Shown here piece by piece: positions 25,342 through 34,183 of a stretch of 64,000 nt of DNA (its first letter is position 1; the number at the start of each line of letters is the position of its first letter). The notes beneath the pieces are model-generated. The model was not told the origin of the DNA, searched no databases, and worked only from the letters and a program-made list of their open reading frames with translations. The stretch lies in assembly GCA_000473305.1 (NCBI GenBank), contig CP006772.1:868001-932000 (forward strand), written 5' to 3'. The DNA is from Bacteroidales bacterium CF. GTDB taxonomy: Bacteria > Bacteroidota > Bacteroidia > Bacteroidales > UBA932. The translations under genes were made by a program, and so were the position numbers.

Positions 25342-26730
25342 ATGTATGATATTATAGTTATAGGGGCTGGTCCCGGAGGATATGTCGCAGCAATAAGGGC
25401 TGCTCAATTGGGAATGAATTGCGCTGTTGTGGAGAGAGCTGAATTGGGAGGTATTTGTCTGAACTGGGGCTGTATTCCAACCAAGGCTCTTTTAAAAAGT
25501 GTTCAGGTTCTCAATTATGCAAAACACTCCTCAGAATACGGCTTTGACATAGAGGGAGAGATAAAGCCCGATATTTCTAAAATAGTAGCCCGTAGCAGAG
25601 GTGTTGCGGCGGGTATGAGCAAGGGAATTGAGTATCTGTTCAAAAAAAATAAGATTACTGTCATAAGCGGAACCGGCAGAATACCTCAAGCCGGCAAAGT
25701 GGATGTTACACAGCCCGATGGAAGTGTTTCAACTCTTGAGACAAAAAATATAATCATAGCAACAGGTTCACGGGCCAACTCCCTGCCTTTTGCGCCGATA
25801 GACGGAGACCGTATTATTTCATACCGTCAGGCACTTGTTCCTGAAAAAATTCCTGCAAGTCTTGTTGTCATTGGCTCCGGGGCAATAGGTAGCGAGTTTG
25901 CCTATTTCTACCGCTCACTAGGTACTGAGGTGACACTTATAGAGTACCTTGACAATATAGTCCCTCTGGAGGACGAGGAGGTTTCAGTTCAATTGAGCCG
26001 CTCTTTCCGTAAGATGGGGATGAAGGTGATGGTCTCGGCCCGTGTAAACAGCGTTACAGCCACTGAAAACGGTTGTAAGGTTGAGGTTATTACAAAGAAA
26101 GGGACAGAGTTCATTGAGGCAGAGAAGGTACTTTCTGCTGTTGGGGTTGTAGCCAATATTGAAAATCTAGGATTGGAAAACTGTGGGGTTCAGACAGAGC
26201 GGGGAAAGATCAAGGTCGACAGCTATTACTCTACAAACATACCCGGAATCTATGCCATCGGGGATGTTATAGCCACACCTGCATTGGCGCATATAGCATC
26301 TGCTGAGGCAATATGCTGTGTGGAGAAGATTGCAAATATGAATCCGGCTCCGCTGGATTATACAAATTTCCCGGGCTGTACCTATACTTCACCTGAAATA
26401 GCCTCAGCAGGCTATACAGAAAAGGCTGCAAAAGAGGCCGGAATCAATTATAAAATCGGTAAATTCCCATTTACCGCATCAGGTAAGGCTGCAGCTTCCG
26501 GGGAGAAGGACGGATTTGTAAAACTAGTTATAGATGCGGATTCAGATATCGTTTTAGGCGCACATTTTATTGGTGCCAATGTTACAGAGATGATTTCAGG
26601 AATAGTTGTTGCAAGAAAGCTGGGAGTCAAGGCAAAGGATATTATTCATTCCATTCACCCGCACCCGACAATGAGTGAGGCAATTATGGAGGCAGCGGCA
26701 GCAGCACACGGAGAGGTAATACATTTATAA
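25342..26730 (+). CDS. lpdA: dihydrolipoyl dehydrogenase
   Basis: A 462-residue FAD disulfide oxidoreductase that regenerates lipoamide in 2-oxoacid dehydrogenase or glycine cleavage complexes. FAD loop GAGPGGYVAA, redox disulfide GGICLNWGCIP, NAD loop GSGAIGSEFA and the C-terminal HPHPTMSE His-Glu pair are intact. It starts 13 bases after secA. No E1 or E2 genes are nearby, so its complex is encoded elsewhere. Confidence 0.94.
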   Translation: MYDIIVIGAGPGGYVAAIRAAQLGMNCAVVERAELGGICLNWGCIPTKALLKSVQVLNYAKHSSEYGFDIEGEIKPDISKIVARSRGVAAGMSKGIEYLFKKNKITVISGTGRIPQAGKVDVTQPDGSVSTLETKNIIIATGSRANSLPFAPIDGDRIISYRQALVPEKIPASLVVIGSGAIGSEFAYFYRSLGTEVTLIEYLDNIVPLEDEEVSVQLSRSFRKMGMKVMVSARVNSVTATENGCKVEVITKKGTEFIEAEKVLSAVGVVANIENLGLENCGVQTERGKIKVDSYYSTNIPGIYAIGDVIATPALAHIASAEAICCVEKIANMNPAPLDYTNFPGCTYTSPEIASAGYTEKAAKEAGINYKIGKFPFTASGKAAASGEKDGFVKLVIDADSDIVLGAHFIGANVTEMISGIVVARKLGVKAKDIIHSIHPHPTMSEAIMEAAAAAHGEVIHL

Positions 26731-26747
26731 AATATAAATTTTGAAAT

Positions 26748-27176
26748 ATGTCAAAGGTGGAATCTATACCTCAGGTGAATGAAGTAAACAGAATCTCGTC
26801 GGGAACTGAATTCCGCGGGGTTTTGTCTTCATCATGTGATATCAGGATTGATGGTTATTTTAATGGAGAGCTTAATACTGCCGGTAAACTGGTTATCGGG
26901 GAATCAGGACAACTTATTGGAGATGTTATATGCCGTAGTTGTGATATATGGGGTTCTTTGGAAGGGAAAATAACTGTAAGGGAGACGTTCGGTCTCAAGA
27001 AAAATGGTGCTATAAAAGGAAATGTTGCATGCCAGAGAATATCTATAGAGGATGGTGGTACTTTCAACGGATCATGTAAGATGATTGATGAAAAAACCTT
27101 TGAAGACCTTACAAACAACAAGAAGGAACAAGAGCAAGAGACAGTATTCTCGGAGATAAAAAAAGCCGAAATTTAG
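26748..27176 (+). CDS. bactofilin
   Basis: A 142-residue polymer-forming cytoskeletal protein. The core (about 20-115) is a right-handed beta-helix with repeating short Gly-turn units (IDGYFNGELNTAGKLVIGESGQLIGDV), flanked by disordered ends, the C-terminal one rich in Glu and Lys. Such proteins form filaments at the membrane that organise shape or cell-wall enzymes. It follows lpdA by 17 bases and is convergent with the glycosyltransferase. Confidence 0.9.
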   Translation: MSKVESIPQVNEVNRISSGTEFRGVLSSSCDIRIDGYFNGELNTAGKLVIGESGQLIGDVICRSCDIWGSLEGKITVRETFGLKKNGAIKGNVACQRISIEDGGTFNGSCKMIDEKTFEDLTNNKKEQEQETVFSEIKKAEI

Positions 27177-27177
27177 A

Positions 27178-28134
27178 TTAGAGTTGTGCCTTTATCTTGT
27201 AATTGTTTCTCTCACTACTGTTTCTTGTAATCAGCTCACCCAGGAAACCGGCAAGAAACAGTTGAAGACCTATAAGCAGAGCAACAAGGGATATATAGAA
27301 TAGCGGTTGATCGGTGACAGCCCTGTAAGGCAGCCCTTTTGCCTGTGCAGTTATCTTTTCTATTATAAGCCAGACAGATGTTATTGTTCCAATAATAAAT
27401 GTCATACTTCCTATCAATCCGAAAAAGTGCATAGGGCGTTTTCCAAATTTTGACAGAAACCACAGAGTGAGAAGATCCAGAAATCCATTAACAAACCTAT
27501 CCATCCCAAATTTGCTCTTTCCGAACTTCCTTGGTTGATGGGCTACAACTTTCTCTCCAATTTTTGTAAAACCGGCATTTTTGGCAATATATGGGATATA
27601 TCGGTGCATCTCACCGTAAACCTCAATATTCTTGATGACCTCCTTCCTGTATGCCTTCAAACCGCAGTTCATATCGTGCAGCTTAATGCCAGTAACCTTT
27701 CTTGCGGTGGCGTTGTATATCTTGGACGGGATGTTCTTGGCAAAGACATTGTCTTTTCTTTTTTTCTTCCACCCGGAAACAAGATCATACTGACCGGAAT
27801 TAATCATATCGAACAGGGCCGGAATCTCATCCGGACTGTCCTGAAGGTCGGCATCCATAGTTATCACTACCTCTCCCTTGGCTGCCTCAAATCCACAGAA
27901 AAGAGCGGCAGATTTGCCGTAATTCCGTCTGAAACTTATTCCTCTGATAATTGACGGGTATCTTTCAGATAGATCCTGAATTATGCTCCATGAACGGTCA
28001 GTACTTCCATCATCAATAAGAATTACTTCATAGACAATGTGCCTTCCGGAGAGGGAACGGTCTATCCAGGAGATCAGTTCCGTGAGAGACTCATCTTCGT
28101 TATATACAGATATAATAATTGAAAGGTCTAACAT
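27178..28134 (-). CDS. family 2 glycosyltransferase, DPM1/ArnC-like, membrane-anchored
   Basis: A 318-residue enzyme with a GT-A domain (about 1-225) and two C-terminal membrane helices (about 233-258 and 276-300). The nucleotide-sugar site shows SIIISVYNE, LIDDGSTD and the DxD motif MDADLQD; NYGKSAAL is also typical. Relatives move a sugar from a nucleotide donor to polyprenyl phosphate on the cytoplasmic face. The DUF4199 gene lies 14 bases upstream in the same transcript. Donor and acceptor are unknown. Confidence 0.9.
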   Translation of the reverse strand: MLDLSIIISVYNEDESLTELISWIDRSLSGRHIVYEVILIDDGSTDRSWSIIQDLSERYPSIIRGISFRRNYGKSAALFCGFEAAKGEVVITMDADLQDSPDEIPALFDMINSGQYDLVSGWKKKRKDNVFAKNIPSKIYNATARKVTGIKLHDMNCGLKAYRKEVIKNIEVYGEMHRYIPYIAKNAGFTKIGEKVVAHQPRKFGKSKFGMDRFVNGFLDLLTLWFLSKFGKRPMHFFGLIGSMTFIIGTITSVWLIIEKITAQAKGLPYRAVTDQPLFYISLVALLIGLQLFLAGFLGELITRNSSERNNYKIKAQL

Positions 28135-28148
28135 AGCTGAGATCAGTA

Positions 28149-28658
28149 TTAGATACTATTATTAGTGAAAATATCGCCCTTTTTTGTGTAGTTTGCAATA
28201 ATGGCAGATGCGATCAATCCAAAGATAGTGTAATAAAAGAGGGTAACTACTGATACCAGCTGAGGCAATTTAGACTGATACCTCTCCATGGCATCGGCTG
28301 CATCAGGGTTACTGCTCTGCATTGCCATTATGACCTGTTCCATTGCTGTTTGCATAGACTCAGGAAAAAGTACGGCGTACTGCAGGAAGTTAAATGCTGC
28401 CAGAACAACAGAAGAGAGAAGGCAGATTTTAAAACCATAACTGAAACCCTCCTTGTACGTGAAGGATTCACGCTGTTTGCTGTACTCTTTTACAAAATAG
28501 TATAATAAGCCGAGACATCCGACGAATTTGACAAGCCAGAGAAGTATGGATATTATAGTTCCCGGTTCAAAAACAACTTGTATAAGACTTACGACGATTG
28601 TAATAATTGAGAGTAAAAGTGCATTCAATGCCGCTATACTCCACTCGTTTGATTGCAT
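28149..28658 (-). CDS. DUF4199 membrane protein
   Basis: A 169-residue protein with four predicted membrane helices (about 6-28, 33-50, 70-90 and 138-160) and a polar loop rich in Gln, Met and Asp before the last. The pattern, with YKEGFSYGFK after the second helix, matches DUF4199, common in Bacteroidota and usually beside a glycosyltransferase as here. ATG 28658 is chosen over 28703 because the first helix begins soon after it. The function is unknown. Confidence 0.82.
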   Translation of the reverse strand: MQSNEWSIAALNALLLSIITIVVSLIQVVFEPGTIISILLWLVKFVGCLGLLYYFVKEYSKQRESFTYKEGFSYGFKICLLSSVVLAAFNFLQYAVLFPESMQTAMEQVIMAMQSSNPDAADAMERYQSKLPQLVSVVTLFYYTIFGLIASAIIANYTKKGDIFTNNSI

Positions 28659-28755
28659 AATAAATTGGTTTGTAGTGTAATTGGTATAATACAGAATTCC
28701 CAAATTTAATTAAAAATGTAAATAGCACAAAATTTAAGGATTATTAAAAAAAGAT

Positions 28756-28763
28756 TAACTTTG
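28756..28763 (+). promoter_or_regulatory. -7 element TAACTTTG of the thrS-infC-rpmI-rplT operon
   Basis: A perfect TAnnTTTG 27 bases upstream of ATG 28791. It shows that the open frame starting at 28761 is too long. A weak TTTA lies about 20 bases upstream. Confidence 0.6.
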
Positions 28764-28790
28764 CAAATTGTTAGAATTGTGTTAAAGATT

Positions 28791-30725
28791 ATGATAAATA
28801 TTACTTTCCCGGACGGAGGTATCCGTCAGTACGAAAAGGGTATCACCCCTTATGATATAGCTCACAGTATAAGTCCAAGACTGGCTCAGGATGTACTCGC
28901 AGCAACGGTGAACGGCAAGGTTGTTGAACTTGGCAGACCAATCAATGAAGATTCAACCCTGATGCTTCATAAGTGGGAAGATCAACAGGCTAAGAGTACC
29001 TTCTGGCACTCTTCGTCTCACTTGATGGCAGAGGCTCTGGAACTTTTATATCCTGGTATCAAGTTCGGTATCGGACCCTCAATCGAGACAGGTTTTTACT
29101 ACGATGTGGATCCGGGCGAAAAGACTATCACTGAGGCCGATCTTAAGAGGATTGAAGACAAGATGCTAGAACTGGCAAGGGAGAAGCAGCATTTTGTACG
29201 CAGGGAGGTGAGCAAGGATGAGGCGATGAAAACATATACCGATAAGGGGGACCAGTATAAGTGCGAACTTATCCGCGACCTTGAGGACGGTACAATATCC
29301 TTTTACACCAACGGCTCCTTTACTGACTTGTGCAGGGGCCCGCACCTCAATGATACATCTGTAATAAAGGCTGTAAAACTTACATCTATAGCCGGTGCAT
29401 ACTGGAGAGGAAATGAAAAGAACAAAATGCTCACTCGTATATATGGCGTGACATTCCCTCAGAAAAAACTCCTTGATGAGTATCTGGTACTTATGGAGGA
29501 GGCAAAGAAGCGTGACCACAGGAAATTAGGCAAGGAGCTGGAGTTGTTTGCATTCTCTCAAAGAGTGGGACAAGGGTTGCCATTGTGGCTTCCAAAAGGA
29601 GCACAGCTTAGGGAGAGATTGGAGAACTTCCTTAAAAACGTACAGAAAAAGGGAGGCTATCTTCCGGTTATAACACCGCATATCGGACAGAAAGAGCTAT
29701 ATGTGACATCAGGCCACTATGCCAAATATGGTGCTGATTCGTTTCAGCCGATACATACCCCTCAGGAGGGAGAGGAATTTCTGCTTAAACCTATGAACTG
29801 TCCTCACCATTGTGAGATTTATAGGACAAAGCCTCGTTCTTACAAGGATCTTCCTATCCGCTTTGCTGAGTTCGGTACCGTTTACCGTTACGAGCAGAGT
29901 GGTGAGCTTCACGGGCTTACAAGAGTAAGGGGCTTTACTCAGGATGATGCACACATCTTCTGTCGTCAGGATCAGATTAAAGAGGAGTTCAACAAGGTTA
30001 TAGATATCGTCCTTTACATTTTCAAGACATTGGATTTCAAGGACTATACTGCACAGATTTCTCTCAGGGATCCTAACAACAAAGAGAAATATATCGGAAC
30101 TGATGAAAACTGGGAAAAAGCAGAGAGGGCAATCATAGAATCAGCCGAGGAGAAGGGTCTTAAGACTGTCGTAGAGTTAGGTGAGGCTGCGTTCTACGGA
30201 CCGAAGCTTGACTTTATGGTGAAGGATGCAATCGGAAGAAAGTGGCAGCTCGGCACAATCCAGGTAGACTACAACCTTCCTGAGAGATTTGAGCTGGAAT
30301 ATGTAGGTGCAGATGACAAGAAATACCGTCCGGTTATGATACACAGGGCGCCGTTCGGGTCTATGGAGAGATTCGTTGCCGTACTTATCGAGCACACAGG
30401 TGGAAAGTTCCCGTTGTGGCTTGCTCCTGAGCAGGCAGTGGTTCTTCCTGTAAGTGAGAAATACAACGATTATGCAAAAAAAGTTGTAGATTTGCTGACT
30501 AATAACGATATTCGCGCCTCAATTGACGATCGTAACGAAACTATCGGCAAGAAAATCAGGGAGAATGAACTGAAAAGGGTTCCATTCATCCTGGTTGTTG
30601 GTGAGAAAGAGGAGGATACTGGTATGGTTTCTGTAAGAAAGCAGGGAGAGGGAGATAAGGGAACAATGTCAGTTGTGGATTTTGCAGGACTCATTAACAA
30701 TGAGATAAAGAAACAAATTGAGTAA
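28791..30725 (+). CDS. thrS: threonyl-tRNA synthetase
   Basis: A 644-residue class II synthetase with an N-terminal TGS domain (about 1-60), an editing domain with [12 protein letters not shown] (about 75-225), a catalytic core with [10 protein letters not shown] zinc-site Cys and His, and an anticodon-binding domain (about 545-644). ATG 28791 gives the standard start [10 protein letters not shown]; the promoter element excludes the longer version. It heads the conserved thrS-infC-rpmI-rplT cluster. Confidence 0.97.
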   Translation: MINITFPDGGIRQYEKGITPYDIAHSISPRLAQDVLAATVNGKVVELGRPINEDSTLMLHKWEDQQAKSTFWHSSSHLMAEALELLYPGIKFGIGPSIETGFYYDVDPGEKTITEADLKRIEDKMLELAREKQHFVRREVSKDEAMKTYTDKGDQYKCELIRDLEDGTISFYTNGSFTDLCRGPHLNDTSVIKAVKLTSIAGAYWRGNEKNKMLTRIYGVTFPQKKLLDEYLVLMEEAKKRDHRKLGKELELFAFSQRVGQGLPLWLPKGAQLRERLENFLKNVQKKGGYLPVITPHIGQKELYVTSGHYAKYGADSFQPIHTPQEGEEFLLKPMNCPHHCEIYRTKPRSYKDLPIRFAEFGTVYRYEQSGELHGLTRVRGFTQDDAHIFCRQDQIKEEFNKVIDIVLYIFKTLDFKDYTAQISLRDPNNKEKYIGTDENWEKAERAIIESAEEKGLKTVVELGEAAFYGPKLDFMVKDAIGRKWQLGTIQVDYNLPERFELEYVGADDKKYRPVMIHRAPFGSMERFVAVLIEHTGGKFPLWLAPEQAVVLPVSEKYNDYAKKVVDLLTNNDIRASIDDRNETIGKKIRENELKRVPFILVVGEKEEDTGMVSVRKQGEGDKGTMSVVDFAGLINNEIKKQIE

Positions 30726-30735
30726 TAACTAATAT

Positions 30736-30751
30736 AGGAGGACAATTTATC
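30736..30751 (+). promoter_or_regulatory. strong Shine-Dalgarno and AUC start of infC
   Basis: AGGAGG at 30736-30741 lies 7 bases before ATC at 30749-30751, which is in frame with the IF-3 coding sequence. Strong Shine-Dalgarno sequences are rare elsewhere in this window. This combination decides the infC start. Confidence 0.7.
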
Positions 30752-31369
30752 GCAACACCTTTCAAACCTCGTCCGGGTGGCTTTGTGAAAAGAACACCGG
30801 GGCAGAACAACCCAAGAAATGACAGCAGGAATCTGCAGAACAGGCAGAATTCGGGTCAGGAGGGTCCGAGAGTAAATAACGGAATAACTGCTGCAAGAGT
30901 AAGAGTAGTAGGGGACAATGTGCCGAATCCCGGAATCTTTTCTCTCTTTGAGGCAATTAAAATGGCTGAGGCGTTAGAGCTAGATTTGGTTGAAATTTCT
31001 CCTAATGTCGATCCGCCCGTTTGCAAGATTATTGACTATCAAAAGTACATCTACCAGCAGAAGAAAAAGGCTAAGGAGATGAAGTCAAATGCAAGCAAGG
31101 TGGTTATAAAAGAGATCAGGTTCGGCCCAAATACGGATGAACATGACTACCAGTTTAAATTGAAGCATGCTCAATCATTCCTGCAGGAGGGATCAAAAGT
31201 AAAGGCGTATGTCTTTTTCAAAGGAAGATCTATCCTCTTCTCGGAACAAGGAGAAAAGCTGCTTTTACGTTTTGCACTTGAACTGGAAGAATACGGAAAG
31301 GCTGAGCAGATGCCGAAGCTTGAAGGAAAAAGGATGATAATGATGTTATCACCAGCAAAAAAGAAATAG
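30749..31369 (+). CDS. infC: translation initiation factor IF-3 with apparent AUC start
   Basis: A 206-residue IF-3. The N domain contains RVVGDN and [13 protein letters not shown], the linker is Lys-rich ([10 protein letters not shown]), and the C domain has [19 protein letters not shown]. The open frame extends upstream of GTG 30785 by 12 codons (ATC GCA ACA CCT TTC AAA CCT CGT CCG...) to an ATC placed ideally behind AGGAGG. E. coli infC uses AUU and autoregulates through it, so a rare AUC start here would allow the same control. GTG 30785 has no Shine-Dalgarno and is the fallback. Confidence 0.93.
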   Translation: MATPFKPRPGGFVKRTPGQNNPRNDSRNLQNRQNSGQEGPRVNNGITAARVRVVGDNVPNPGIFSLFEAIKMAEALELDLVEISPNVDPPVCKIIDYQKYIYQQKKKAKEMKSNASKVVIKEIRFGPNTDEHDYQFKLKHAQSFLQEGSKVKAYVFFKGRSILFSEQGEKLLLRFALELEEYGKAEQMPKLEGKRMIMMLSPAKKK

Positions 31370-31394
31370 TTTTTAACTTTAAAAATAGAAACCA

Positions 31395-31589
31395 ATGCCC
31401 AAAATTAAAACCAACTCCGGTGCCAAAAAGCGCTTTGAGCTTACCGGAACGGGAAAAGTGAAAAGAAAGCATGCTTTCAAAAGTCACATTTTAACAAAAA
31501 AGACAACCAAGAGAAAGAGAAATCTTACTTACTCAGCAGTAGTTGCTACTTCTGATGAGAAGAGGATGAAAAACCTTCTGGTTGCGTAA
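31395..31589 (+). CDS. rpmI: 50S ribosomal protein L35
   Basis: A 64-residue basic protein starting [25 protein letters not shown], the standard L35 start, with the Lys-rich [11 protein letters not shown] segment. It sits between infC and rplT as in most bacteria. Confidence 0.97.
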   Translation: MPKIKTNSGAKKRFELTGTGKVKRKHAFKSHILTKKTTKRKRNLTYSAVVATSDEKRMKNLLVA

Positions 31590-31622
31590 TTATTTATTAA
31601 CCTGAATGCACAGCAGAATAAG

Positions 31623-31641
31623 GTTCTCAATGGAGGAGAAC
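31623..31641 (+). promoter_or_regulatory. hairpin between rpmI and rplT (possible L20 autoregulatory site)
   Basis: GTTCTC (31623-31628) and GAGAAC (31636-31641) form a 6-base-pair stem whose loop contains GGAG, within an unusually long 78-base gap of the ribosomal operon. L20 is known to bind leader RNA of this operon in other phyla. The role here is inferred. Confidence 0.35.
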
Positions 31642-31667
31642 GCTGACATTCTTAAACAAAGACAAAG

Positions 31668-32012
31668 ATGCCAAGATCGGTAAATTCGGTAGCTTCAAGA
31701 GCTCGCCGTAAAAAAATTCTGAAACTTACACGTGGTAATTTTCTTGCACGTGCAAATGTATGGACTGTAGCTAAGAACACCTGGGAGAAGGGTCTTACCT
31801 ACGCATACCGCGATCGTAAAACCAAAAAGAGATTGTTCCGTGCACTCTGGATACAAAGGATCAATGCAGCCGCAAGGCAGCATGGTATGAACTATTCTCA
31901 GTTCATGGGTAAACTTGCAAAGAGTAATGTGGGTCTTAACCGTAAGGTGCTTGCAGATCTTGCAATGAACAATCCTAAAGCTTTCGAGGCTATTATAAAC
32001 TCTGTAAAATAG
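31668..32012 (+). CDS. rplT: 50S ribosomal protein L20
   Basis: A 114-residue L20 with the standard start [20 protein letters not shown], the [21 protein letters not shown] core and C-terminal LADLAMNNP. In other bacteria it represses its own operon by binding mRNA. The 78-base gap before it holds a hairpin. Confidence 0.97.
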   Translation: MPRSVNSVASRARRKKILKLTRGNFLARANVWTVAKNTWEKGLTYAYRDRKTKKRLFRALWIQRINAAARQHGMNYSQFMGKLAKSNVGLNRKVLADLAMNNPKAFEAIINSVK

Positions 32013-32019
32013 ACGTAAA

Positions 32020-33369
32020 TTGAAAGTTCTTCAGATAATAGGCAACAAATGGTTCAAGTTTTCAATTTGGGCTCTTTTGTATTTGCTGTGGGTGATATGG
32101 TTCGGCAACTTGTGGTTCATCCTCGGATTGATCATAATTTTCGACCTGTTTATCACTCGTAAGGTAAAGTGGGCCTTTTGGAAAAAGAACTACAAAAAGG
32201 GAGAGAAAAGAAATGCCTGGCTGGATTGGCTGGATGCAATAATCTTTGCGCTTATAGCATCTACTCTTATTAAGGCATTCTTCTTTGAGGCATATATGAT
32301 ACCAACCTCTTCTATGGAGAGAACCCTCATGACGGGGGACTATCTCTTTGTAAGCAAGGTTGCTTATGGCCCCAAGGTAGCACAGACTCCTATATCATTC
32401 CCGCTTGTTCACAATGTGCTTCCATTGACCGGAGGCGAGTCATATCTTAAGTGGATCCAGAATCCATACAGGCGTATGGCGGGTTTCAGGACTATAAAGA
32501 GAAATGATATAGTTGTCTTTAACTTTCCCAACGGAGATACAGTGCTAAAGGGAGACCCTACAGCCGATTACTATCAATGCATAAGACTTTACGGAAGAGA
32601 TTACACATACAGGACTTATGGCCCTGTAGTGGTAAGACCTGATGATAAGAAGGACAATTATGTAAAGCGATGTGTTGCCCAAGCGGGAGATACACTTGAG
32701 ATCGTAAACGGCAAGGTTTATATTGACGGAAATCCGCAACCAAACTTCCCAGGAATCCAGAACACATATACTGTATATACAAACGGAACGACTTTGAATC
32801 CGAAGATTATTGAGGATATGGGTCTTAATAATGACGAGCTCTACTATGATGCATCACTTCCGGGCTATACCAATTTCCCTCTTAATGAGGATGAGGTTGC
32901 CAAGCTGAAGTCAATGGCAAACATTGTAGATATACGTCAGAATATTGATACATATCCGCCGGATCTTCCCGATTCTCCTCTTACTATCTTCCCATTTGAA
33001 GGTGACTTCAAATGGACAAGGGATAACTTTGGCCCGCTATGGATACCAAAGAGAGGAGCTACCGTTCCTCTTACAGTTGACAACCTTCCTCTGTACAGCC
33101 GCATTATATCCTCTTATGAGGACAATAAGCTGGAGGTTAAGGGCTCTGAGATCTTTATTAACGGAAAAGTTGCCAATAGTTATACTTTCAAAATGGATTA
33201 TTACTTCATGATGGGAGATAACAGGCACAATTCCGCTGATTCAAGATATTGGGGTTTTGTTCCTGAGTCACATGTTGTGGGGACACCGTCCGTAATATGG
33301 TTTTCAAAGGATAAATACAGCTCTTTCCCACGAAATATAAGGTGGAAGAGGATTTTTAAAATTGTGTAA
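32020..33369 (+). CDS. lepB: signal peptidase I
   Basis: A 449-residue S26 signal peptidase with two N-terminal hydrophobic helices (about 14-48) and a third segment near 68-85. The catalytic Ser is in PTSSMERTL and the catalytic Lys in YVKRCVAQAGD. Box E MGDNRHNSADSRYWG is near the C terminus. It is longer than E. coli LepB (324) because of an insertion between Lys and box E, as usual for Bacteroidota. The start is TTG; no in-frame ATG occurs before the catalytic Ser region. Confidence 0.95.
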   Translation: MKVLQIIGNKWFKFSIWALLYLLWVIWFGNLWFILGLIIIFDLFITRKVKWAFWKKNYKKGEKRNAWLDWLDAIIFALIASTLIKAFFFEAYMIPTSSMERTLMTGDYLFVSKVAYGPKVAQTPISFPLVHNVLPLTGGESYLKWIQNPYRRMAGFRTIKRNDIVVFNFPNGDTVLKGDPTADYYQCIRLYGRDYTYRTYGPVVVRPDDKKDNYVKRCVAQAGDTLEIVNGKVYIDGNPQPNFPGIQNTYTVYTNGTTLNPKIIEDMGLNNDELYYDASLPGYTNFPLNEDEVAKLKSMANIVDIRQNIDTYPPDLPDSPLTIFPFEGDFKWTRDNFGPLWIPKRGATVPLTVDNLPLYSRIISSYEDNKLEVKGSEIFINGKVANSYTFKMDYYFMMGDNRHNSADSRYWGFVPESHVVGTPSVIWFSKDKYSSFPRNIRWKRIFKIV

Positions 33370-33372
33370 ATA

Positions 33373-33404
33373 TTTGCATAATATAAAAATTATCGTGATA
33401 TTTG
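33373..33404 (+). promoter_or_regulatory. promoter of the rpmB-rpmG-DUF4295 operon
   Basis: TTTG at 33373-33376 and GATATTTG at 33397-33404 (7/8 match), spacer 20 bases. A CCCC-TTA-GGGG palindrome at 33408-33418 lies at about the predicted transcript start and could fold at the 5' end of the message. Confidence 0.5.
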
Positions 33405-33454
33405 CAGCCCCTTAGGGGTATATTAATGAATAATATATAAAAATTACATACAAA

Positions 33455-33697
33455 ATGGCAAGAGTTTGTCAAGTTACCGGTAAGAAGAGGATGATAGGAA
33501 ACAATGTTTCCCATTCAAAACGCCGTACAAAGAGAGAGTTTTCTCCAAACCTTCAGAACAAACGTTTCTGGCTCGAAGAGGAGAAAAGATTCATCACCCT
33601 CAAGGTTTCAGCCGCAGGGATGCGTAATATTTACAAGAATGGTCTTAAGGCCACTCTGGTTGATGCACAGAATAAAGGTTTAATCAGCTTAGTATAA
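33455..33697 (+). CDS. rpmB: 50S ribosomal protein L28
   Basis: An 80-residue L28 starting [21 protein letters not shown], with the [16 protein letters not shown] core. It has only one Cys, so it is the zinc-independent form. It is followed closely by rpmG and the DUF4295 gene. Confidence 0.97.
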   Translation: MARVCQVTGKKRMIGNNVSHSKRRTKREFSPNLQNKRFWLEEEKRFITLKVSAAGMRNIYKNGLKATLVDAQNKGLISLV

Positions 33698-33708
33698 TTT
33701 AGAATAAC

Positions 33709-33891
33709 ATGGCAAAGAAAGGAAATAGAGTTCAGGTTATACTGGAGTGTACCGAACAGAGGGAGAGCGGTGTTCCCGGGATTTCAAGATATATCACCAC
33801 AAAGAACAAGAAGAATACCACACAGCGTCTGGAGCGTAAGAAATACAATCCATTCATGAAGAAGGTAACCGTTCACCGTGAAATTAAGTAA
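33709..33891 (+). CDS. rpmG: 50S ribosomal protein L33
   Basis: A 60-residue L33 starting [17 protein letters not shown] and ending with [21 protein letters not shown]. It lacks paired CxxC motifs, so it is the zinc-independent form. It lies 11 bases after rpmB. Confidence 0.96.
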   Translation: MAKKGNRVQVILECTEQRESGVPGISRYITTKNKKNTTQRLERKKYNPFMKKVTVHREIK

Positions 33892-33916
33892 TAACGACTA
33901 AAAAACATTATAGAAA

Positions 33917-34078
33917 ATGGCAAAGAAAGTAGTTGCTACATTCGGTGGCTCAAAAGGATCAGGAAAGAATGTCGTTAAGTGCATCCGTATGGTCCGCTCA
34001 GATCGTAGCGGAGCATATGCATTCCAGGAAGAGATTGTTCCTACAGAAGGTGTAAAGGATTTTTTCGCTAAGAAATAA
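33917..34078 (+). CDS. DUF4295 small basic protein
   Basis: A 53-residue protein beginning MAKKVVATFGGSKGSGKNVV and ending VKDFFAKK. It is the small protein found directly after rpmG throughout Bacteroidota and matches DUF4295. It is lysine-rich and probably ribosome-associated, inferred from position and charge. It starts 25 bases after rpmG and is followed by a terminator. Confidence 0.9.
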   Translation: MAKKVVATFGGSKGSGKNVVKCIRMVRSDRSGAYAFQEEIVPTEGVKDFFAKK

Positions 34079-34097
34079 TTACCTTAATAGAAGTTTG

Positions 34098-34128
34098 AAA
34101 AATGCCGCCTCTAAAGCGGCATTTTTTG
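34098..34128 (+). terminator. intrinsic terminator after the DUF4295 gene
   Basis: Stem AATGCCGC / GCGGCATT (34101-34108 and 34116-34123) with a 7-base loop, followed by TTTTT. It ends the rpmB-rpmG-DUF4295 transcript. Confidence 0.9.
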
Positions 34129-34157
34129 TTTACCTATCTCAATTGACGGATTTTTCA

Positions 34158-34165
34158 TATCTTTG
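34158..34165 (+). promoter_or_regulatory. -7 element TATCTTTG upstream of ftsY
   Basis: A perfect TAnnTTTG 18 bases before ATG 34184. It overlaps the start of the longer open frame at 34163 and so supports the later start. Confidence 0.6.
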
Positions 34166-34183
34166 ACAATTAATTCTATTTGC

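Noticed and set aside
28761-28790. thrS starting at 28761
   Set aside because: The start would lie inside the perfect -7 element TAACTTTG; ATG 28791 gives the standard N terminus.
30785-31369. infC starting at GTG 30785
   Set aside because: It has no ribosome site, while the in-frame ATC 36 bases upstream has an ideal AGGAGG; kept only as fallback.
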